Shown: piece after piece, positions 57,881 to 64,000 of the stretch
Layout: each line of letters begins with the position of its first letter
How positions within the stretch are numbered: position 1 is the first letter of the stretch
Origin: Corynebacterium freneyi
Lineage (GTDB): Bacteria; Actinomycetota; Actinomycetes; Mycobacteriales; Mycobacteriaceae
Length of the DNA: 64,000 bases
Reading direction: 5' to 3'
NCBI RefSeq assembly: GCF_030408835.1
Contig: NZ_CP047357.1
Location: 2,790,001 to 2,854,000, forward strand
Position numbers and translations under genes: made by a program
The notes under the pieces: generated by a model
Database searches by the model: none
What the model saw: only the letters and a program-made list of their open reading frames with translations
What the model was told of the DNA's origin: nothing

Positions 57881-59452
57881 ATGATTACTGGCGCGCTGAA
57901 GAACCAGGTAGACGACATTTGGAACGTTTTCTGGTCCGGGGGGATCTCAAATCCCATCAACGTCATCGAGCAGATGACCTACTTGTTGTTCATGCGTCAG
58001 CTGGATCTGCAGCAGACTGAGGTCGATCAGAAGAGGGAACTGGGCGTACCCGTCGGCGACGATGAGGACATCTTCACGACTGAGGACGAGCAGAAGCTCC
58101 GCTGGCACCGGATCATGGAGCTGGGCGATCCCGAGGCGATGCACAAGCTCGTGTCCGGCGAGGCCTTCGCATTCATCCGAAACCTTGGCGGGTCGGGGAT
58201 GCAACAGCACATGCGGGGGGCAATGTTCGGCATCAACAGCGCGGCGACGCTAAGGCTGGCGATGGAGAAGATCGACGAGCTGGATCTGAAGAACAAGGAT
58301 CTGGCCGGCGATCTGTACGAGTACATGCTGTCGAAGCTGACCACTGCGGGCACCAACGGCCAGTTCCGCACGCCCGGTCACATCATCGACCTGATGGTGG
58401 CACTGATGGATCCGACGTTCGACGACCGCATCATCGACCCTGCATGTGGTACCGCCGGTTTCCTCGTCGGTGCCGCCGAGTGGGCGAAGGACGCCGGGCA
58501 GGGCAGCGGCAAGGCTTTCATGACGAAGGCGAACCGCGATCATTACGAGTCCGACATGTTCCATGGCTACGACTTCGACGCGACCATGGTGCGCATCGCG
58601 GCAATGAACATGTTCATGCACGGCATCGAGGAGCCGAACATCGCGTACCGCGATTCGTTGCTGCCGCTGCCGGACGAGCACGAAGCAGAGACTTACTCGT
58701 TGGTGCTGGCGAACCCGCCGTTCGCCGGCAAAACGGCACAGGATCTGGATCTCGGCTTGGAGAAGGTCATCGGCGCGCCGACGAAGAAGACGGAGCTGCT
58801 TTTCATCGCGCGATTCCTGAACTTGCTCAGTGTCGGTGGTCGCGCTGCCGTCATCGTCCCGGAAGGTGTGCTGTTCGGCTCGACCAGAGCGCACAAGAGT
58901 CTGCGGAAGCAGCTGGTGGAGAAACATGATCTGCAGGCGGTGATCAAGCTGCCATCCGGGACGTTCAAGCCGTACTCGGGTGTGTCGACGGCGATTCTCT
59001 GCTTCACCAAAACCGGCACCGGTGGCACGAAGGACGTGTGGTTTTACGACGTACAGGCCGATGGCTTGTCGTTGGACGACAAGCGCACTCCGTTGCTCGA
59101 TCCGAATTTGCTCGGGCCGATCCCAAGAACCGTACCGGCCGAGGGGCACGGAACTGGCGAGCCGGTCGAGCTGACCAACGAGCAGCTGGCGATAAACAAC
59201 TTGCCCGATGTTCTCGCTCGTTTCCAGCGGCGCCGTGGTTCGGAGCGGGGTCGTGAGCGCACCGAGCAATCTTTCACGGTTCCCGCCAAGGAACTCGCGG
59301 AAAACGACTACGACCTGTCCATGAACAGGTACAAGGAAATCACTTTCCAGGCGGAGGAGACTCGAGACCCGCTCGAGATCATCGCCGAGATCGAGACTCT
59401 CGATGAGCAGATCTCCGGAGCCCTGGCTGCGCTGAAGGAGGAGCTGAAGTGA
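57881..59452 (+). CDS. hsdM: Type I restriction-modification system, DNA methyltransferase subunit
   Basis: 523-aa N6-adenine methyltransferase. The N-terminal helical domain (ISNPINVIEQMTYLLFMRQL) is followed by the AdoMet motif DPACGTAGF (186-194) and the catalytic NPPF (278-281), as in gamma-type amino-MTases. The ATG at 57881 follows TAGGAT by 7 nt (leaderless). Works with HsdS to modify, and with HsdR to restrict, asymmetric bipartite sites. The stop overlaps hsdS by 4 bp (GTGA). Confidence 0.96.
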   Translation: MITGALKNQVDDIWNVFWSGGISNPINVIEQMTYLLFMRQLDLQQTEVDQKRELGVPVGDDEDIFTTEDEQKLRWHRIMELGDPEAMHKLVSGEAFAFIRNLGGSGMQQHMRGAMFGINSAATLRLAMEKIDELDLKNKDLAGDLYEYMLSKLTTAGTNGQFRTPGHIIDLMVALMDPTFDDRIIDPACGTAGFLVGAAEWAKDAGQGSGKAFMTKANRDHYESDMFHGYDFDATMVRIAAMNMFMHGIEEPNIAYRDSLLPLPDEHEAETYSLVLANPPFAGKTAQDLDLGLEKVIGAPTKKTELLFIARFLNLLSVGGRAAVIVPEGVLFGSTRAHKSLRKQLVEKHDLQAVIKLPSGTFKPYSGVSTAILCFTKTGTGGTKDVWFYDVQADGLSLDDKRTPLLDPNLLGPIPRTVPAEGHGTGEPVELTNEQLAINNLPDVLARFQRRRGSERGRERTEQSFTVPAKELAENDYDLSMNRYKEITFQAEETRDPLEIIAEIETLDEQISGALAALKEELK

Positions 59453-60579
59453 CTGACTGGACCTTTTCCGCACTCGGCGATGTTTGCTCGGTAAATCGAC
59501 GCATAAAAAAGTACGACGACCAGACCCCTGTTTCTTTTGTCGGCATGGCAGAATTAGACGAGGAAGCAGCTCTTGCGATCCCGCGGGAAGATGGCACATT
59601 TGCTGACTATAAAACGGGATATACCCTCTTTTCCGACGGCGATATCCTCGCGGCAAAGATCACTCCCTGCTGGCAAAATGCAAAAATAGGTATCGCCAAC
59701 CTCAATCACCCGAACGGGGTGGGTTCGACTGAGTTTCATGTTCTAAAACCTAGTCCCGACCTTGATTCGAGATATCTTCTCCACTACCTCAGGCGCCCAG
59801 CGCTGATTTCCGAAGGAGAGGCGCGAATGACAGGCAGTGGCGGGCAACGTAGAGTTCCCGCTAACTTCCTTGAAAAGTTGCCGATCCCCCTTCCGCCCCT
59901 CGACGAGCAGCGGCGGATTGCGGACATCCTTGACAGGATTGCAAAATGCCGCCAACATGTCCAAAATGCCATGGACGCAGCCACGCAATTCTCCGCCGCT
60001 TCTACACTACTGGCCAGCCAAACCATTCCTTTCGGCGAGATCGCCACGATACGATCGGGAACCAGAAATCCGACAATCCCAGAAAATCGCGATTACCCGC
60101 ACGTCGCCCCCGACAATATAACGCCACAAAGTGGGAGAATCATCAATGTGAAATCAGTTACTGAGGATGGGGTGACGAGCGGCAAATATAAGTTCAACAA
60201 CGGCGACGTTCTATACTCAAAGATACGCCCCTATCTCAACAAAGTTTCCATCGCACCATTTGATGGACTGTGCTCCGCAGATATGTATGCAATGGAGCCG
60301 AAAGAGGGGTATACCGCACAATTCGTCGCCGAAGTACTTCAGTCGGCCTCATTCTTAACGTACGCCGCAAAGAACTCAGGTAGAGCTTCAATTCCAAAGA
60401 TCAACCGTAGAGCGCTTTTATCTTTCCAAATTCCTACACCCACCCAAGAAGCGGTATCGACGATTTCAAGAACACGACTGATTCGAGACGAGCTGATCAA
60501 TACATATGGGAAGAAGGCGGAGAAGTTCGACGAGCTCTACAACTCCCTCGCCACCCGCGCCTTCGCCGGAGAGCTGTAG
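59449..60579 (+). CDS. hsdS: Type I restriction-modification system, specificity subunit
   Basis: 376-aa specificity subunit with two target-recognition domains. TRD1 covers about 5-140; the central conserved helix follows LPIPLPPLDEQRRIADIL (144-161); TRD2 covers about 195-325; the distal conserved helix is near EKFDELYNSLATRAFAG. GTG 59449 is inside the hsdM stop. Base use is clearly AT-richer than hsdM and hsdR, especially in TRD1 and TRD2, a sign of exchanged recognition domains. The recognised sequence cannot be read from the protein. Confidence 0.95.
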   Translation: MTDWTFSALGDVCSVNRRIKKYDDQTPVSFVGMAELDEEAALAIPREDGTFADYKTGYTLFSDGDILAAKITPCWQNAKIGIANLNHPNGVGSTEFHVLKPSPDLDSRYLLHYLRRPALISEGEARMTGSGGQRRVPANFLEKLPIPLPPLDEQRRIADILDRIAKCRQHVQNAMDAATQFSAASTLLASQTIPFGEIATIRSGTRNPTIPENRDYPHVAPDNITPQSGRIINVKSVTEDGVTSGKYKFNNGDVLYSKIRPYLNKVSIAPFDGLCSADMYAMEPKEGYTAQFVAEVLQSASFLTYAAKNSGRASIPKINRRALLSFQIPTPTQEAVSTISRTRLIRDELINTYGKKAEKFDELYNSLATRAFAGEL

Positions 60580-60691
60580 GAGCAACAACACGTAGCCGTT
60601 CCGCGTGGCCGAGCGCTCCAGGAGCACCCGGCCACTACAATTGTTTTTCAACGGAATGTCTCGCCGCCCCGGAAAAACCAAGGAAGCAACC

Positions 60692-63600
60692 ATGAGCACG
60701 CCCACACCCCTGCCGAGCAACTTCGGGTTCCTCCACCAGGTGTGGCCGCAGCTCACCGACGACACCCGCCACGCCGAAGCCAACGCCCTAACCAACCCCC
60801 GTGGCTCCGGCTTCCACTCGCGCCGCGTCCTAGAAATGCTGGTCGCCCACATCACCGAAGTTCTCGACGCGACCGATCCCTACACCTCAACCCTCAATGA
60901 CCGTCTGAACAATCCAACATTCAGGACGGCTGTACCACCAGCGATCCTGGATAAGATGCACGTCGTCCGCAAACGCTGCAACGACGCCGTCCACGATTCC
61001 GGACGCGCCTTCACACCGCGGACGGCCACCCGCGTACTCCAGCATCTCTTCGACATCGCGCTGTGGGCGGCCAACAACTACGCCCTCCCGCTGAGTAGCT
61101 TCACCGACGTTCCCCGGTTCGACACCGCTCTGCTCGAAGCTCATCCCCGTCGTCACGCACAAACGCAAGAGCAACTGCAGCGCCAAGCCGAAATGATGGA
61201 ACGGCGCGAGGAAAAGCTCGACGCCCAAGAAGAAGAACTCGCCGCATCCCGCCTGCTCCTCAGCGAAGAGCAACGCAAAGCCCGCGAAGAACGGGAACGG
61301 CTCGCCCGCGAAGCCGCCCGTTTCCAACGCCGCCAAGCCGAGCAAGCCGAGCGCCAAGCTCAGACAGAAGCGGAGCACGCAGAGGCACTGGCCGAACTCG
61401 ACAGGCTCAAAGCCGAACTCGACCGCAAGCTCCGCAGCCTCGACGATGCGCAGCGCGACGAGATCGTCGCAGGCCGCAGCCGAACGCCGGAGGTCGACAC
61501 CTCCGCACGCTTCGAAATCGACGAAGCCACCACCCGCACCGACCTCATCGACCCGATGCTCGCCTCGGCTGGGTTCTCCACCGAAGCCGGCAACCTCATC
61601 CGCGAACGCCGCATCACCGGCCTGCCCACCGACACGTTCCCATCCGGCACCGGCTACGCCGACTACGCATTGCTTGGCGACGACGGCCGCATTCTCGGCA
61701 TCGTCGAAGCCAAGAGGACGGCAACCTCCCAAACCGCCGGGCACCAGCAGGCCCAGCTCTACGCCGACGGCATCGAAGCCGAAACCGGCCTGCGCCCCGT
61801 GATCATGTACACCAACGGCCACCAGATCTGGCTGTGGGACGACGCCTCATCGATCCCCGGCGGCGGCACCGGGTACCCGCCCCGCGAGATCGAGGGCTAC
61901 CCGACACCCCGAGAACTGCGCCGCATGGTTCTGCGCCGCACCATGCGCCAGCCCCTGGCCGAACACACCGTAGACACCAGCATCGCCGGCGGCGATGGGC
62001 GCGACTACCAGGTCGACATGATCCGCGGCATCACCGAACGCCTCACCGCAGGCCACCGCCGCGCCCTGCTGGTCATGGCCACCGGCACCGGCAAAACCCG
62101 CACCGCGATCGCCTTGGTCAAGCTGCTGCAGCAGGCCAACTGGGTCCGCCAGGTGCTTTTCCTGGCCGACCGCACCGACCTGGTGCGACAGGCCGCCGGC
62201 GAATTCGCCAAACTCCTGCCCGATACCCCGTCGGTGAACCTACTGGACAACCGAAACGGCGACGGCTCGATTCATTTGTGCACGTACCAGACGATGATCG
62301 ACATGATCGACGCCGATTCACCGGGCGGCGCACGCTTCACCCCATTCGACTACGACCTGATCATCATCGACGAAGCCCACCGCTCCGTCTACAACCGCTA
62401 CGGGCGCATCTTCGAGTACTTCGACTCCTTCCTCATCGGTCTTACCGCCACGCCGCGCGAGGAGGTCGACCACAACACCTACCGTCTGTTCGACCAGCTC
62501 GACGGGGAACCCACCGGCAGCTATTCACTCCAACAGGCGATCGACGATGGCAACCTCGTGCCCTTCCGCGTCTTCCAGGCGCAGTCGCGCATCCTCACCG
62601 GGGGAGTGCGTTACGACGAACTGTCACCCGAAGAACAAGCCGCCTGGGACGACGCGGAATGGGGCGTCGACGATGGCGACGCACCACCCGAGGAAATCAC
62701 CGCCCCCGGCATCAACGTCCAGCTGTACAACCGCGACACCATCGACAAGGTCTTGTCCACCGTCGTCACCCACGGCATCCGCGTCGCCGGCGCCGACCGC
62801 CTGGGCAAGACCATCATCTTCGCCCGCAACCAGAAACACGCCGACCTCATCTACGAGCAGTGGGCCACCAACATGCCCACCTCCGGCGGTAACGACGCCG
62901 CCGTCATCACCCACCGCGCCAAAAACCCGTCCGCGCTCATCGACCGGTTCAAGGACCCCGACTCCGGGCTCAACGTCGCCATCTCCGTCGACATGCTCGA
63001 CACGGGCATCGACGTGCCCGAAGTGGTTAACCTGGTCTTCTTCAAGCCAGTATTCTCGCCCACCAAGTTCTGGCAGATGATCGGCCGCGGCACCCGCCTG
63101 CGCCCGAATCTCTTCGGCGAAGGCACCGGCGACGGGACGACGGATAAAAGAGAATTCTTCATCTTCGACTTTTTGGGCAACTTCGAACGCCTCGCCGCCG
63201 GCTCACCCACCGCGACCACCACCGGCTCCGGCCAAAAGTCCCTGACCCAACGGCTCTTCCTGCGTCGGATCCACCTGCTGGCCACCCTCCAAGACGACTC
63301 CCGACGCCACGAACTCCAATCAGAGCTGGAGGAATTGCTCCGCCGGATGATCGAGACGGTGCCGTCGTCAAGCATTCTCGTGCGCCCCGAAGACCGCCCC
63401 GTCATCGAACGCTTCCGCACCGCCGGCGCCTGGGCCCGCATCGACGCCACAACCATGGCCGCAGCACAAGACCACCTGGCCCACTTGCCGTTCGCAGCCT
63501 CCGGTGACCAGGAGGACGCCAAACGCTTCGACTACCTCATCGCCGGAATGCAACTGCAACTCGCCGCGGAGGGCACCATCGCCGACGGCACCGCACTGGA

Positions 63601-64000
63601 CGCCTCCGCCCTCGGCCCCGACTGGACCAGCGGTCGCGAAAGAATCGTCGCGATCGCCACCAACCTTTCCCAGAAAACCAATGTCGAAGCCATCGCACGC
63701 CACGGCGATCTCCTGGAGGAACTGCAAACCACCACCTGGTGGGACCATGCCACCATCGACGAGTTGGAAACCGTGCGGAGAAGCTTGCGCGACCTCGTCC
63801 AATACGTCGACCGCGGCAAACGCAACGCCGTCGTCACCGACTTCCAGGACGAAATGGGCGAGCTGGTCGAGATCCCCAATGAAACCGGCAACCCAATCGG
63901 CCCGATCCTGCCCATCGAAGAGTCCGTCATCGAACGCAAGGTCCGCCAAGCACTGGAAGCGCACTTCGACTCGATCGCCATGAAGAAGCTGAGGTCGGCG
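60692..64000 (+). CDS. hsdR: Type I restriction-modification system, restriction subunit (partial)
   Basis: At least 1103 residues, open at the window end. Residues 1-110 resemble DUF4145 (NPRGSGFHSRRVLEMLVAHI); about 145-250 is a long coiled coil rich in Q, E, A and R. The HSDR_N-type nuclease region has DYALLGDDGRILGIVEAKR with Glu-x-Lys near 338. The SF2 motor has Walker A in ATGTGKTRT (about 463), DEAH (about 560), the TAT motif in IGLTATPRE, and QMIGRGTRLRP. AAGGAAG precedes ATG 60692. It cleaves unmodified DNA after translocation. The 112-bp gap from hsdS holds no gene. The 11-mer occurs at 63363-63373. Confidence 0.96.
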   Translation, partial: MSTPTPLPSNFGFLHQVWPQLTDDTRHAEANALTNPRGSGFHSRRVLEMLVAHITEVLDATDPYTSTLNDRLNNPTFRTAVPPAILDKMHVVRKRCNDAVHDSGRAFTPRTATRVLQHLFDIALWAANNYALPLSSFTDVPRFDTALLEAHPRRHAQTQEQLQRQAEMMERREEKLDAQEEELAASRLLLSEEQRKAREERERLAREAARFQRRQAEQAERQAQTEAEHAEALAELDRLKAELDRKLRSLDDAQRDEIVAGRSRTPEVDTSARFEIDEATTRTDLIDPMLASAGFSTEAGNLIRERRITGLPTDTFPSGTGYADYALLGDDGRILGIVEAKRTATSQTAGHQQAQLYADGIEAETGLRPVIMYTNGHQIWLWDDASSIPGGGTGYPPREIEGYPTPRELRRMVLRRTMRQPLAEHTVDTSIAGGDGRDYQVDMIRGITERLTAGHRRALLVMATGTGKTRTAIALVKLLQQANWVRQVLFLADRTDLVRQAAGEFAKLLPDTPSVNLLDNRNGDGSIHLCTYQTMIDMIDADSPGGARFTPFDYDLIIIDEAHRSVYNRYGRIFEYFDSFLIGLTATPREEVDHNTYRLFDQLDGEPTGSYSLQQAIDDGNLVPFRVFQAQSRILTGGVRYDELSPEEQAAWDDAEWGVDDGDAPPEEITAPGINVQLYNRDTIDKVLSTVVTHGIRVAGADRLGKTIIFARNQKHADLIYEQWATNMPTSGGNDAAVITHRAKNPSALIDRFKDPDSGLNVAISVDMLDTGIDVPEVVNLVFFKPVFSPTKFWQMIGRGTRLRPNLFGEGTGDGTTDKREFFIFDFLGNFERLAAGSPTATTTGSGQKSLTQRLFLRRIHLLATLQDDSRRHELQSELEELLRRMIETVPSSSILVRPEDRPVIERFRTAGAWARIDATTMAAAQDHLAHLPFAASGDQEDAKRFDYLIAGMQLQLAAEGTIADGTALDASALGPDWTSGRERIVAIATNLSQKTNVEAIARHGDLLEELQTTTWWDHATIDELETVRRSLRDLVQYVDRGKRNAVVTDFQDEMGELVEIPNETGNPIGPILPIEESVIERKVRQALEAHFDSIAMKKLRSA

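Overview
This is a high-GC actinobacterial chromosome segment, best explained as a Corynebacterium or a close relative. The evidence is the gene set and order: ldh, msrA, sodA, an rpsF-ssb-rplI cluster without rpsR followed by dnaB, ponA with a DUF5318 gene, ino1, a MarR gene with a Usp-like gene, and leuS. Several starts look leaderless, with a TANNNT -10 box 6-9 nt before the start codon, and an Lsr2-type nucleoid protein is present. The genus is inferred from family recognition, not from a database search.

Layout. 1-12.3 kb: a gene fragment at the left edge, L-lactate dehydrogenase, an alpha/beta-hydrolase membrane protein, two tandem small MT0933-like proteins, msrA and sodA separated by a repeat-rich promoter region, a gluconate kinase/permease pair, an enoyl-CoA hydratase-like protein, a RecB/RNase H-like nuclease and a coiled-coil protein. 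12.4-20.3 kb is accessory-flavoured: a Tat-exported PhoD phosphatase, a complete ISL3-family insertion sequence with matching ends and an 8-bp target duplication, lsr2, a second-type YidC, a TetR regulator, a single AbiEi-like/DUF559 gene enclosed by 111-bp inverted repeats, and a GlsB/YeaQ membrane protein. 20.4-27.7 kb: a tandem-Usp protein, an LLM flavin oxidoreductase, a pseudouridine synthase, a two-gene ABC exporter and a DUF2871-like membrane protein. 27.9-33.1 kb: a complete rRNA operon on the minus strand (16S-23S-5S) without spacer tRNAs.

33.5-48.6 kb is mostly core: an MFS transporter, a NYN-domain protein, PspA, a beta-lactamase-fold serine hydrolase, thioredoxin, a FAH-family hydrolase coupled to an acyltransferase, dnaB preceded by DnaA boxes, rpsF-ssb-rplI, a small membrane protein, a class A PBP and a DUF5318 protein. 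48.6-55.8 kb: ino1, a MarR regulator, a Usp-like gene, a membrane protein, a 580-bp intergenic block of tandem repeats and perfect hairpins, and leuS. 55.8-64 kb is a defence locus: an AlbA_2/ATPase-type regulator divergent from a type I restriction-modification operon hsdM-hsdS-hsdR, with hsdR cut by the window end.

How the genes work together: gntK-gntP form a translationally abutting uptake/phosphorylation pair; msrA and sodA are oxidative-stress neighbours; rpsF-ssb-rplI couple translation and replication; FAH and acyltransferase overlap by 4 bp; hsdM and hsdS overlap by 4 bp. The signals I find most worth pursuing are the inverted-repeat-bounded DUF559 module (18.6-19.9 kb), an 11-mer GCTTGACGACG present 16 times in 64 kb, helically phased AACTGA repeats at the AlbA_2/hsd divergent promoter, and the repeat/hairpin block at 52.3-52.8 kb.
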